Shown piece after piece: positions 34,094 to 43,264 of a stretch of 64,000 nt of DNA. Position numbers and translations under genes: made by a program. This stretch comes from GCA-2683825 sp965662355 (GTDB lineage Bacteria; Planctomycetota; UBA1135; GCA-002686595): contig CBFIHP010000003.1 of NCBI GenBank assembly GCA_965662355.1, positions 248,001 through 312,000 of the forward strand, read 5' to 3'. Positions within the stretch are counted from its first letter, which is position 1. Every line of letters starts with the position of its first letter. Under the pieces are notes generated by a model that made no database searches, was not told the origin of the DNA, and saw only the letters and a list, made by a program, of their open reading frames with translations.

Positions 34094-35434
34094 CTAATCG
34101 GTACGGGAGCGCTTCGGTGTGGAGATCGATCCCAGGAGTTCTTCGATCCGTTTGAGGTGCTCGTCATAGGAGAGCGGGAGCCCTGGGTCCAGAGCGCGCC
34201 CGGGTTCCCCGCGAATCACGGCAAAAAGTGCGTCCGCCAGGGCCCGCGGGTCGCCCGCTGTGAACAGCCGTCCATGCTTCTTGTGGACCACGATTTCGGC
34301 GATGCCCGGGACGTCACTGCCCACCACGGGCACCCCTGCCGCGCGGGCCTGGAGAACCGCCAGGGGGGCGTTTTCGTCCCATTCCGAGGGTGCCACGAGG
34401 GCCGTGAGAGCGGCCAGAACATGGGGTGACTCATCCGGCTCGAAGGGCTCGCCGCGAGTCACGTGGCGCGAATTCGAGCGCGCGAGTAGCGGATCGGCGA
34501 AAAGCCGGTGGCGACCCTCCGCTGGAGCCCCGTACAGCACGAGCTCGACATCGGGATCGTAGGGCCCCTTGTTCGCCTCGAGCCGCGCGAAGGCCTCGAG
34601 CAAGGTGCCAAAGCCCTTGTGAGGAGCAAACTGACCGAAGAAACCGATGCGCGGGCGGGCCGGTTCCTTCGAAAGCCGAACCTCGAGGAACGGGGCCTCG
34701 TCGAAGGCGTACACGAGCGTCGTCAGCTTGCTCACGGGCACGCCCGCGCGCGTGAAAATAGAGGCCAGGTTGGCCGTCGGAGCCACGACATGGCCCACCG
34801 TACGGAACATCTCGGACACGGCCTTCTCGCGGCGCTCGAGATCGGAAGCGACAACCACCTTCCCCAATCCACCGATCCCGGCCAGCCCATGGGCCAGGGT
34901 GCGCTTGAGAAAACGTCGCAAGGGCGGCTGGTCGAAGGGCCCGGGCTCGCGAATGCAATCGGCGCACGTCTCGGGCGGGTGGGGACCGCCGCATCGCTTG
35001 AGCCTGTGGTCGTACAGCTGCCCGCGATGGCAGGCGAGCGTGAAGTCGGTCAGGGTCAAGAGCGTGGGGATCCCCTTTGCCTCGGCGACGGCCGGAAGGC
35101 CTACCGATAGTCCCCACACGAGATAGAGAAAGTGCACGCGATCCGGACGCACGCGCTCCAGCACCTCCGCGAAAGCTCGTTCGACTTCCTCGTCGCGATA
35201 GCTGGCCTCGAAGCCGCGCTTGGGATCGCCCGCGTTGTGCAGCAGAAAAACCGGGATGCCCTCCTCCTCCACCTCCTCGACCGTGTAGCGCGGCTTTGCA
35301 CGCATACGCACGGGGTGGAAGACGAACAGCTCGTGCCCACGGTTGGAAAGACCGCGCACGAGCTCCCGCGTGTAAAACTCGGTGCCAAAGCGTCCGCGGG
35401 GCGGATAGCCAATGGAAACGACGAGGATCCGCAT
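34094..35434 (-). CDS. GT4-family glycosyltransferase
   Basis: 446 residues. N-domain MRILVVSIGYPPRGRFGTEFYTRELVRGLSNRGHE; a Cys-rich insert (FTLACHRGQLYDHRLKRCGGP, TCADCIREP) after LLTLTDFT; C-domain RIGFFGQFAPHKGFGTLLEAFARL, LVAPSEWDENAPLAVLQARAAGVPVVGSDVPGIAEIV. Gaps to both neighbours are under ten bases, so it is mid-operon. Confidence 0.9.
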   Translation of the reverse strand: MRILVVSIGYPPRGRFGTEFYTRELVRGLSNRGHELFVFHPVRMRAKPRYTVEEVEEEGIPVFLLHNAGDPKRGFEASYRDEEVERAFAEVLERVRPDRVHFLYLVWGLSVGLPAVAEAKGIPTLLTLTDFTLACHRGQLYDHRLKRCGGPHPPETCADCIREPGPFDQPPLRRFLKRTLAHGLAGIGGLGKVVVASDLERREKAVSEMFRTVGHVVAPTANLASIFTRAGVPVSKLTTLVYAFDEAPFLEVRLSKEPARPRIGFFGQFAPHKGFGTLLEAFARLEANKGPYDPDVELVLYGAPAEGRHRLFADPLLARSNSRHVTRGEPFEPDESPHVLAALTALVAPSEWDENAPLAVLQARAAGVPVVGSDVPGIAEIVVHKKHGRLFTAGDPRALADALFAVIRGEPGRALDPGLPLSYDEHLKRIEELLGSISTPKRSRTD

Positions 35435-35440
35435 CGCTTG

Positions 35441-36739
35441 CTACGCTCCTCCCATATTGCCGGGGCTGCCGGCAGCGGCGGTCGCGATGGCGCGTTCGAG
35501 ACCATCGATGAAACCCGAATGCGCAAGCCGGGTACGCGACCTCTCGAGGCCTCGCTTCGCCTGGGCGTAGCGCGCTGGCTCGTCCTCTTCAAAGCTCATG
35601 AGCACACGCGCCAGGTCGGCGTCGTCGCCGGAGTGGAAGACACGTCCATCGACACCGTCCTGGATCGCCTCAGGGCATCCGCCGGCGCTGCTGACGCAAA
35701 CGGCGAGACCGTGGGCCAGCCCCTCGAGCGTCGAAAGCGGAAAGGGCTCGTCCCAGACGCTCGGAACACACAGTACGTGGGAACGCTGCAGTTCCTCGGC
35801 CAGCTGGGCCCGGGATAGTTCCGGTTTGAACTCGATGGCATCCTCGATCCCCGCCTCGCGCACGATGCGCTCGAGCTGGCTCCGATACTCGTCCGTGCCG
35901 CTCCGAGCGGCCATCCAGACCTCGATCGAGCGGCCCTGCTCCTTCGCCCGCGCGAGAGCCTTCAGCAGCACGTGTTGGCCCTTTCCCAACCACAGAGCGG
36001 AGATGCATGCCACGCGCAGGGGGTGATCGGTTTCTCTTCGGGGCACGGCTAGCTCGCGGGTTCGCGCTTCGACGTCGGGGGGAACGCCCAGAGGCAAAAC
36101 GGAGCCCGAACCGGGTTCGAGTCCGTCCCGCTCGAGACGCTCGAGCAGGTGCTGGCTGCAGCAAAGCACCGGACCCGTCCCAACATAGCTCCGAAGGCGC
36201 TTCCACAAGAAAGAAAGCGCGGCGCATCGCAACGGTTTTCGCCCGCTCGCCTTCCAGTCGATGAGCCAGTAGTTCGCGATCCAGGGATCCGAGAGGTACC
36301 CGAGGGTCGGAATACGCGCGCGACGCGCGGCCAGGATTGGTGCCAGCGAGACGAGCCCCAGGTTGAAGTAGAAGAAGAGCTTCGGCTTCAGCGTCTCGAT
36401 CGCTCGCGTGGTGGCCTCGAGATTCGCTTTGCGCAGAAAATGCAAGCGCAGCTTCTCGCGCCCCGATGCGTGCATCGAGGCCGCCATTGGATCCTCTCCA
36501 TCGAGCTCGGGTTCCAGCCACGGAAGAACATCAGGCTCCGAGGCAAAGCGACTGCCTTTGCCAGCGAGAACTCGGATGTCGTAACCGCGCTCACGCAAGG
36601 CAACGACCGCGTCTCGGGTCAAGAGCTCATAGCCGCCGGTGACATAGGGCGGATACCGCAGCGTAGCGATGAGGATGTCGATGCCGCCCTCAGCGCCAGT
36701 CCCTGACGCCGCGACTCTCCCGGTTTCCCCCGTACTCAA
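35441..36739 (-). CDS. GT4-family glycosyltransferase
   Basis: 432 residues from a TTG whose TTGA overlaps the stop of the upstream sulfatase-fold gene. An in-frame GIDILIATLRYPPYVTGGYELLTRDAVVALRERGYD starts the GT-B fold about 20 codons later. C-domain: LRVACISALWLGKGQHVLLKALA, CVPSVWDEPFPLSTLEGLAHGLAVCVSSAGGCPEAI, then a C-terminal helix ending in NMGGA. A longer reading 40 codons upstream would lie inside the sulfatase-fold gene and is rejected. Confidence 0.88.
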   Translation of the reverse strand: MSTGETGRVAASGTGAEGGIDILIATLRYPPYVTGGYELLTRDAVVALRERGYDIRVLAGKGSRFASEPDVLPWLEPELDGEDPMAASMHASGREKLRLHFLRKANLEATTRAIETLKPKLFFYFNLGLVSLAPILAARRARIPTLGYLSDPWIANYWLIDWKASGRKPLRCAALSFLWKRLRSYVGTGPVLCCSQHLLERLERDGLEPGSGSVLPLGVPPDVEARTRELAVPRRETDHPLRVACISALWLGKGQHVLLKALARAKEQGRSIEVWMAARSGTDEYRSQLERIVREAGIEDAIEFKPELSRAQLAEELQRSHVLCVPSVWDEPFPLSTLEGLAHGLAVCVSSAGGCPEAIQDGVDGRVFHSGDDADLARVLMSFEEDEPARYAQAKRGLERSRTRLAHSGFIDGLERAIATAAAGSPGNMGGA

Positions 36740-38235
36740 CGAGGGGCCTTCCCCAGGTACCCCAACTCGATCAAGCGCTCGATCTCCGCGGGTTGAATCT
36801 TCTCTGCGCGCGGATTCGGCTGCAGCACCTCCTGCGTCCTGCGCATGTTCTCGAGCCACTGGAAGAGCCTGCTTCGATGGCGCTGTAACTCCGATTTCGG
36901 CATGCCCTCGGTCGAATCGGTCAACGCAGGATAGGGATTCACCAGCCGATCGTAGAAGCGCACATGGGGTGTGGGTTTCTTCTGACTCCGCTCACCGAAC
37001 CAGGCGCGTCGCATCTCCACGTTATCCAGATTCTCGGGGGCGAGGTACTCCAGGCAGTATTGATCACTGATGACCGTGCAGCCCTCCTGGATTCCCCCCG
37101 AGGCAAAGACGAAACGCGGCTCGGAAGCCTCCTCGAGCCCACGAATCACGTTGGCCTGAGAGCGCCCATGCATGCCCCCGGGAACCCGGAGCCCTTCCAT
37201 CTCGAGCAGCGTAGCGGGAACGTCCACAAGGCTCGCGAGCCCGTCCACCCTGCGGCCACGATCGAAGTCGTCGGCGGGACGCACGATCCAGGGCACGCTG
37301 AGATCGGCCATGGAGTACCGTCCCCCACGCAAATACAGCCCGGCCTCGCCGAACTGGATTCCGTAGGTGCCGACCACATGAACCGTCGTGCGTGCGTAGT
37401 GTCCATCGCGGCGCAAGAGACCCATCAAGCGATCCAACTCGCTGTCGAGCTTGCGGAGATGCCCGTCGTACGTGGCCTCGTAGTCGCCCAGGGTGCGCGC
37501 ACCTCCGCGCCATCGCGAACGAGGAATGGCGAAGAACGTCGCGTCGGTATTGCCGACCGGGGGAACCGCCGAAAGCTCGGGCCTCGGCTCGAAGAAACGG
37601 TCCCATTCACGATCCGGGCGCACCCAGGAATCCTCCAGCGAGTGGAAGTGCAGGTACGCAAACCAGGATTGCCCTCGATCGAGCCCGCGCACCCAAGTAA
37701 CCAGACGCTCGATCAATTGCCGCGATCGAGAGTCGCGTTGTCCGACTTCCTCATCGAGAGAGTCGTACACCTGGAAGCCCGCTCCGAAGCCGTACAGGGG
37801 ATCGAGCAACTCACTATCGATGAAAGCCGCCGTCGAGTAGCGCGAGGCGAGAAACTCGACCGCCAGATGCGAAACCCGACCGGGAATACGCCAGCGCCGC
37901 TCGTTCAAACCTTCGAACTGGGCCGGCAGAAAGCGCCGCGCGACACCGGGATGGGCCCCCGTCATCAGACTGATGTGGGCCGGAATCAAGACCGGCGACG
38001 AGGTGAACATCTGTTCGAAGAGCACGCCCTCGGCCGCCAGGGCTTCCAACGCCGGCATCGTCTCGCGGTCGTAGCCGTAGCCCATCAGGTGATCGGCCCG
38101 CAGGCCATCGATCCCGATCAAGAGCACGCCGCGCCCGGGGCCCTCGACGGCCGGTGGGCTACACGTGGAAGCGACGAAGAAGAAGCCGAGCGCCAAAACG
38201 CGGCACGACTTCGAAAAGGGCACGCGCAACATCAA
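36736..38235 (-). CDS. Sulfatase-fold lipoprotein lacking the catalytic residues
   Basis: 499 residues with a lipoprotein signal (ALGFFFVASTC, Cys25). The alkaline-phosphatase/sulfatase fold is clear at GVLLIGIDGLRADHLMGYGYDRET. In the place of the C-x-P-x-R nucleophile motif it reads Leu83-Ile-Pro-Ala-His87, so the nucleophile is Leu. The Asp-His of the SDHGEE-FGEHG metal motif is replaced by GTYGIQFGEAG (residues 289-299), and the HFLDAHWPY position reads HFHSLEDSW. All three changes remove catalysis, so it is probably a pseudoenzyme with a binding or structural role. It is transcribed with three GT4 genes and the amidohydrolase. Confidence 0.85.
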   Translation of the reverse strand: MMLRVPFSKSCRVLALGFFFVASTCSPPAVEGPGRGVLLIGIDGLRADHLMGYGYDRETMPALEALAAEGVLFEQMFTSSPVLIPAHISLMTGAHPGVARRFLPAQFEGLNERRWRIPGRVSHLAVEFLASRYSTAAFIDSELLDPLYGFGAGFQVYDSLDEEVGQRDSRSRQLIERLVTWVRGLDRGQSWFAYLHFHSLEDSWVRPDREWDRFFEPRPELSAVPPVGNTDATFFAIPRSRWRGGARTLGDYEATYDGHLRKLDSELDRLMGLLRRDGHYARTTVHVVGTYGIQFGEAGLYLRGGRYSMADLSVPWIVRPADDFDRGRRVDGLASLVDVPATLLEMEGLRVPGGMHGRSQANVIRGLEEASEPRFVFASGGIQEGCTVISDQYCLEYLAPENLDNVEMRRAWFGERSQKKPTPHVRFYDRLVNPYPALTDSTEGMPKSELQRHRSRLFQWLENMRRTQEVLQPNPRAEKIQPAEIERLIELGYLGKAPR

Positions 38236-38241
38236 GGGATC

Positions 38242-39513
38242 TCAGGCTCCGAAGACCCGCGAGGTTTCGAAGACGATCGGAGCGAAACGCTTCTCGCTCT
38301 CGCCCTCGATCCAGCGCACACGCCGCTTCAAGACGAAGTCGAACAGCAGCGGGTTGCCTTCGAAGATCTCGTTCAAGACCTTGCGCTCTTCCCTGAGGAG
38401 GTAGCCCCGTTGGGACAGGATGCGCGTGCTGATCATCGGATTGACCGCCGGAAGGGGATAGTCGGAGCCATTCACGAGCCGTGGGTGAAGTTCCGTCAAC
38501 TGCAGCATCTTGCGCAGCGGACGCTTGCTGCGGTTGACCTGGGTCATGGCGGAGATCTCCCCGAATAGAGTCTTCTCGTACTGCTTTTCCTCCATCAGGC
38601 GCAGGAAGAGATCGAAGCTCTCGAGCTCGTTCGCTTCGGAGGGGGAGTGGCTGTGAGTCAGGTCGAGATCCTGATCATCGCCAAGACTCGCACAGTGGGC
38701 TGCCAGCACGGTAACCCCCGCATCCAGGGCCCTGCGAATGCGCAAGGGATTGCCCAGGCCCTGATGCTGGGAGGCGCGCACGGCCTTCTCGAGGCCGGTG
38801 TGCGTGAGCAACGGGATGCTGTTGTCGGCCAGCACCCGGTAGAACGGGTCGCACATCTTCGACATGGGATCGATCCCCATGGCATTCGGCAACCACTTGA
38901 CTGCCACGGCCCCACCCTCGAGAGCCTTCTCGAGTCGCGCGATCGCATCCTTGCGATACGGGTGAACCGACGCGCAGGCCCGCAAGTCATCGGCCTCGTT
39001 GGCGAGCCGCAACACGTATTCGTTAGGCGTGTAGAAGGGCGTGTCCTTGGGTTGCTCGGTTCCGTCGGGAAGCACGTGCTTGTCGAAAGCCAAGAGCACC
39101 AGCTTGCCCTTCGGGTTCGCGGCGCGATGCAGGGCGAACAGTCGCTGGAGATACTCGTCGTCGGCACTCTTCTCGTTGCGCACGCCGGCGGCCGCGAAGT
39201 AGATCTCAAAGCGCAGCCGCTCGATCGGATGGAAGTGGCTGCGCATACGCGGGTTCACCCAGCATCCCGTGCCCCCCCTGCCCAGCCCAACGACATGCGT
39301 ATGCACGTCCCAGACACGGGTCGCGTCGATTCCATCGAACGCCTCGACGATGAGGGCCTGGGCCTCCGGTGACAGTTCGTCGATCCGTGCCATGGGGCCT
39401 GGACGCAGCCACCACGGAACCATGCAGCGCAGGCCGAGCAAACCGGCTCCGCATGCGGTCGCGGCGGACATAAATGTGCGGCGGGTGAGTTTCAAGGCAC
39501 CCGAGTGGACCAA
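38242..39513 (-). CDS. Tat-exported amidohydrolase-family protein
   Basis: 423 residues. A Tat signal LTRRTFMSAATACGAGLLGL begins at residue 9 (RR at 11-12). The metal-dependent hydrolase core has DVHTHV (His71, His73), LLTHTGL, VLAAHCASL and NGSDYP, the expected ligands of the amidohydrolase-2 (decarboxylase-like) group. The substrate is unknown. The start is TTG with GAGG five bases upstream; a second TTG six codons later is possible. The export route fits the tatC gene at 4.7 kb. Confidence 0.82.
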   Translation of the reverse strand: MVHSGALKLTRRTFMSAATACGAGLLGLRCMVPWWLRPGPMARIDELSPEAQALIVEAFDGIDATRVWDVHTHVVGLGRGGTGCWVNPRMRSHFHPIERLRFEIYFAAAGVRNEKSADDEYLQRLFALHRAANPKGKLVLLAFDKHVLPDGTEQPKDTPFYTPNEYVLRLANEADDLRACASVHPYRKDAIARLEKALEGGAVAVKWLPNAMGIDPMSKMCDPFYRVLADNSIPLLTHTGLEKAVRASQHQGLGNPLRIRRALDAGVTVLAAHCASLGDDQDLDLTHSHSPSEANELESFDLFLRLMEEKQYEKTLFGEISAMTQVNRSKRPLRKMLQLTELHPRLVNGSDYPLPAVNPMISTRILSQRGYLLREERKVLNEIFEGNPLLFDFVLKRRVRWIEGESEKRFAPIVFETSRVFGA

Positions 39514-39528
39514 TGCGCCTCGGCAGGC

Positions 39529-40278
39529 TCAAGGACGGAGAGGGAAAAGCGCCTCTTCCTGGACCCAACCGTTGGTTCCTTCGCTACCGGTGACCCGCAC
39601 CCAACCGGGCAGGCTGTCGATGCGCTCGACCTCTTCGCCGGCCTCCAGCTCTCCAATCTGGTCGCGCTGGGTGTTGGGTTCGGCCCGAATCGCCACTCTG
39701 GGCGCACGCACGACCAGCATCGGGTCGCGCGCATCGTTACCCAGGCGATAGAAAAAGGGCATGCACAAGACAAGCGTGCCCACGGCCCCGAGAGCGCACA
39801 GCAACCGAAACAGAGCACCACCCACAAAGGCCTCGAGCAGGAATAGGACCCCCAGCACTCCGAGGGCCGAGAAAGCCAGAAGGCGCGACTCGGCCGGCCG
39901 CAGAGCCAACAAAGCCCGACGTGCGGTCGAACGCAGATCCCCGCGGTCCGCGGGTTCGAGCCCCGCATCGGCACGCACGAACTCGAGGTTGTTCCAGGCA
40001 TCGCCATGGCGCGGGGAAATGCGCAAGCAGGCCGAGTACCAGCCGACCGCCTCCATGGCTTCATCCTGGCGCCAGGCGGCATTACCCAGGTTGTAGTAGA
40101 CCCGTGCGCGACCGGCTTCCGATAGATCCTCTTGCAGGGTCTCGCGCCAGAGAACCTCGGCCTCGGCGTACTGGCCGCGCCGATAGGCGTTGACCCCGCG
40201 CTCGAATCCAGCCTGGGCCTGTCCAAAGAGCGCGCCGGAGAAAAGGCAGGTGAGCAGAAAAACGCCAAAGGCACGCAT
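39529..40278 (-). CDS. batE: BatE-like protein: TPR plus SH3 domain, membrane
   Basis: 249 residues: signal peptide, two TPR-type helices (GVNAYRRGQYAEAEVLWRE, YYNLGNAAWRQDEAMEAVGWYSACL), two TM helices (LAFSALGVLGVLFLLEAFV; LCALGAVGTLVLCMPFF) and a C-terminal bacterial SH3 (RAEPNTQRDQIGELEAGEEV, GWVRVTGSEGTNGWVQEEAL). This matches BatE of the Bat operon. The start ATG shares one base with the stop of batD (TGATG). It ends the operon that begins at the MoxR gene. Confidence 0.88.
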   Translation of the reverse strand: MRAFGVFLLTCLFSGALFGQAQAGFERGVNAYRRGQYAEAEVLWRETLQEDLSEAGRARVYYNLGNAAWRQDEAMEAVGWYSACLRISPRHGDAWNNLEFVRADAGLEPADRGDLRSTARRALLALRPAESRLLAFSALGVLGVLFLLEAFVGGALFRLLCALGAVGTLVLCMPFFYRLGNDARDPMLVVRAPRVAIRAEPNTQRDQIGELEAGEEVERIDSLPGWVRVTGSEGTNGWVQEEALFPLRP

Positions 40279-42110
40279 CACAGTCCCGCCTCCACCAGTT
40301 CGTCCGCCAAGGCGAGGATGTCCTTGGCCTGTGGGGACTTGGTTTCCCCACCCCAGGTGGCGCGCTCCAGCGCCAACATGAGATCGCGTGTGTGCGTCAT
40401 GGCTTCCGTGGCCTCCAGTTTCTTGAAGCGCGAGTCCGAGCTGGAAAGCTCGCTGACCCACAAGAGCGGGTCGCGCCCGATCCAGGCCTCCTGTGACTCA
40501 TCCGTACGTGCCGCCAGGAACCCCATCAAGGCGCCCAGCCGGTCTTCCGCATCGTTTGCGCGACGAAGCTCGCGGACGAGCATCTTGCGCGCCTTGCGTC
40601 GCCGACGCTCGCGCGGGGCGGAGGGATCCCCTCGGCGGCGTCGCACGCCCGTACGCACGCACAACCAAAGCACGGGTAGTGCAGCCATGGTGGCCAAGAC
40701 CGCCTTGTTCTCGGGAACCTCTTTTAGCGGTTCGATATCCCGCGTCAGAGGCTGCGTGTCGATGTCGTTGATATCGCTCTCGAAGCGCTCCGAATCCTCT
40801 TCGCCGAGGTCGGCGCTGCGCTCGAGCGCGCGCACCCGAATCGTGATCGCGTTCGATTCGATCGAGGTGTAGATCTGCTCGAGCGGATCGTAGACGCTCA
40901 TGGAGACGGACGGAATTTCGATCACATCCGCGGAGAGCGGAGCGATATCGTAGGTCACGCGTCGGCGCTCGAAACTCTTGTCCTCTGCCTTGCCGTAGAC
41001 GCGGAAGCCGTGGAACGCCTCGAGCCGCGAGATATCCGGAGCCTCGAAGAACTCCAGATTGCCGGAACCCGACCACTCGACGGCGAGCTTGATGGAGTCC
41101 CCCACGACCACGTCCCGCGTATCGCTGGAAGCACGCACACTGAACGATCCCACGGCGCCGGAGAAATCAAAGGGCTGGTCCTCGGTGGGAAGCGAAATGA
41201 CCTCGATGTCGAAAGGCTCCCCCTGGGCGATGTAGCCTTGACGCTTGGGACGATCGAAGAGCGAGAAGGACTTGGACTCACGTCCGAACTCCAGACTGCT
41301 GGTGGGAATCTCGAGGATGCCTGAACGCGTGGGCAGAAAGCTCCGGATGATGCGGTAGTGCGTGAACTCGCGCCCGTCACGGGCGAAGTTCTTGCGATGC
41401 TCCGCGGTGATGCGCAGCTCGCGGTTGATCGTGATGTTGTCTTCCTTGGGCGTGTTCGCGGAAAGCAGCGGCCGCTCCAATTCGAGCGTACCCGGCAGCT
41501 CTCCCCACCACGGCAGATACAGGTTGGCGTACGTCACACCGGTGGTCGTCTCCCAACCGAAGCTCAGCTCAAGAGTGAACGGCTGCCCCTCAACGACGCG
41601 CATCGCCGATGGACGGATCTCGAGAAAGCCCAGGTTCTCGCCGCGGATGTCCTTGACCGCTCGGATGGCAATGGGACGCGTCTCGACCGGTTGGCCCTGG
41701 ACCTCCACGGTGAAGGGCGGGACCGTGAAGTCCCCTTCCCTGTCAACGCGAAAAAAGACCGTCCAGGTCGTCGTAAAACTGCGCGACACGCGGCCGTTGA
41801 TGGACTGGAAGGAAGAGTTCCTCGAAGGCGCACTAGGTTCGTCGAAGCTGAGACCGTCGACGTTGGGCATCTGAATCAGACGCGCATCCCTGGTGTTCTC
41901 GACGGTCACTCGGATGGCACTTCGCTCTCCGACCTTGAGGAGCGCTTTCGTGGCCGAGGCCAGGACCCGCGGGCCGCCTTGACGCGTTCCTCTTTGCTGG
42001 CCCGCACCGTAACGCGCACCGGCCTGGGAACTTGCGACAGCCTCTGGGCCCGGCAGCCCGAGAAGCGCCAGCAGGGAAAAGAGAATGAGAGTAGGGACTC
42101 GAATGCTCAC
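40278..42110 (-). CDS. batD: BatD-like protein
   Basis: About 610 residues: signal peptide, repeated Ig-like beta domains (KVGERSAIRVTVENTRDA, DREGDFTVPPFTVEVQGQPVETRPI, PAGTVDG-like stretches, DFSGAVGSFSVRASSDTRDVVVGDSIKL) and one TM helix (AVLATMAALPVLWLCVRTGV) before a cytoplasmic helical tail. These are the features of BatD ('oxygen tolerance') proteins, which sit in the periplasm beside the BatA/B von Willebrand proteins. The start is GTG in a GTGA overlap with the upstream gene; a TTG one codon earlier is also possible. Confidence 0.9.
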   Translation of the reverse strand: MSIRVPTLILFSLLALLGLPGPEAVASSQAGARYGAGQQRGTRQGGPRVLASATKALLKVGERSAIRVTVENTRDARLIQMPNVDGLSFDEPSAPSRNSSFQSINGRVSRSFTTTWTVFFRVDREGDFTVPPFTVEVQGQPVETRPIAIRAVKDIRGENLGFLEIRPSAMRVVEGQPFTLELSFGWETTTGVTYANLYLPWWGELPGTLELERPLLSANTPKEDNITINRELRITAEHRKNFARDGREFTHYRIIRSFLPTRSGILEIPTSSLEFGRESKSFSLFDRPKRQGYIAQGEPFDIEVISLPTEDQPFDFSGAVGSFSVRASSDTRDVVVGDSIKLAVEWSGSGNLEFFEAPDISRLEAFHGFRVYGKAEDKSFERRRVTYDIAPLSADVIEIPSVSMSVYDPLEQIYTSIESNAITIRVRALERSADLGEEDSERFESDINDIDTQPLTRDIEPLKEVPENKAVLATMAALPVLWLCVRTGVRRRRGDPSAPRERRRRKARKMLVRELRRANDAEDRLGALMGFLAARTDESQEAWIGRDPLLWVSELSSSDSRFKKLEATEAMTHTRDLMLALERATWGGETKSPQAKDILALADELVEAGL

Positions 42111-43264
42111 CAATCACGCTCCACGGGAATTCGACGGGCCGCACGCATGGCTTCCTGGAACTGACGGTACTCCTCCTCCATCTGGGAGAGCTTGTCCAGG
42201 AGGCGCATCACCTCTTCGCGGGTCATGTGGCGTTCGGCGTTCTCGGGGTTGCCTTCGTGGGGCTGAGGAGCTTGCTGCTCCTGCTCTTGCCCCTCTTCGG
42301 GTTGCTGTTGTTCCTGTTCTTGTTCTTTATCGCCCTCGCCGGGCTTGGGCTCTTCTTGTTCCTGGTCCCCGGGTTCCTGGTCTTCGGGGTCGCCCTCTTG
42401 GTTCTCGTCGGACTCCTGCTGCTCGCCTTCCTGATCCTCGTTTTCCTGCGGCTCGCCGTCCTGGTCCTCGTCGCCTTCTTGTTGGTCCTGTTGGTCCTGT
42501 TGGTCCTGTTGTTCCTGTTCGCGCTGCTTCTCGATTTCGTCGAGTTCGCGCAGGCGGCGCTGGATCAACTCGAGGTTGGCCCGTGTGTCCTCGTCGCGCC
42601 AGTCGAGCTTCAAGCGCTCGAGGAGCCACGACATCGAACGGGAGTAGGACTTGCGCGCCTCTTCCAGGGGATCCGGCGGTTGCTCCTCTTCACTTGCGGC
42701 CCCCCCGTTACCGGGGGCACCGGATGCGCCAGGCATGCCGGGCATGTTGGCCTGGGCTTGGCCGTTTGCTCCTGCGATTTCGGGAATCTGCGAGCGCCAA
42801 TCCTCGCCATCGAAAAGGTGCACACAGCCCAGGTTGTAGATGGCCCGCGAGCGCAGGTCGTTGGGTCCCGCGAGCGTGCGCGTCTGGTCGAAATCGCCGA
42901 TCGGCAGGTGATAGGGGCGCGTCGTGGAAAGCGGATTGGGCGGTTCTTCGTCTCCGGCCTGGACGGCCTGGGCCGCAGCGGCCGCCTGCGCTTCCATCAG
43001 GGTCTCGAAAACCCTGGGCTGGGCGAAGAGCCAACCGCGCATGTAATGCGCCTCCGCGACCTGCAGCTCGTCGAGCAATTCCTCGTCCTTGAGGGCCTGG
43101 TCGACGGTCATGAGGGCCCGGGGCCATTCCTGGGCCGCCGCCGACAGGATTGCCCGACGCATCAAGTCGGAGTGCGAGGTCTTCTTTTCCAGCGATGCTT
43201 CCTGCGCGACGCCCGAGAGCGTCACGAGAAGCAGCGGGAGCAGGATCGGGTAACGGGCCTTCAT
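42107..43264 (-). CDS. BatC-like TPR protein with long Gln/Glu/Asp-rich segment
   Basis: 385 residues: signal peptide (MKARYPILLPLLLVTLSGVAQE), TPR-like helices (SHSDLMRRAILSAAAQEWPRALMTVDQAL; AHYMRGWLF; RAIYNLGCVHLFDGEDWRS), then about 120 residues of acidic low complexity (EQEQQDQQDQQDQQEGDED and similar) and a C-terminal helix (TREEVMRLLDKLSQMEEEYRQFQEAM). The TPR plus low-complexity layout and the position between BatB and BatD fit BatC. Its ATG overlaps the upstream stop (ATGA). The repeated Gln/Glu segment may be a flexible adhesive or scaffolding linker. Confidence 0.8.
   Translation of the reverse strand: MKARYPILLPLLLVTLSGVAQEASLEKKTSHSDLMRRAILSAAAQEWPRALMTVDQALKDEELLDELQVAEAHYMRGWLFAQPRVFETLMEAQAAAAAQAVQAGDEEPPNPLSTTRPYHLPIGDFDQTRTLAGPNDLRSRAIYNLGCVHLFDGEDWRSQIPEIAGANGQAQANMPGMPGASGAPGNGGAASEEEQPPDPLEEARKSYSRSMSWLLERLKLDWRDEDTRANLELIQRRLRELDEIEKQREQEQQDQQDQQDQQEGDEDQDGEPQENEDQEGEQQESDENQEGDPEDQEPGDQEQEEPKPGEGDKEQEQEQQQPEEGQEQEQQAPQPHEGNPENAERHMTREEVMRLLDKLSQMEEEYRQFQEAMRAARRIPVERDW

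Noticed and set aside
36740..36859. N-terminal extension of the GT4 gene into the sulfatase-fold gene
   Set aside because: The extra 40 codons are a shadow of the sulfatase-fold coding frame; TTG at 36739 gives a TTGA overlap as seen elsewhere.
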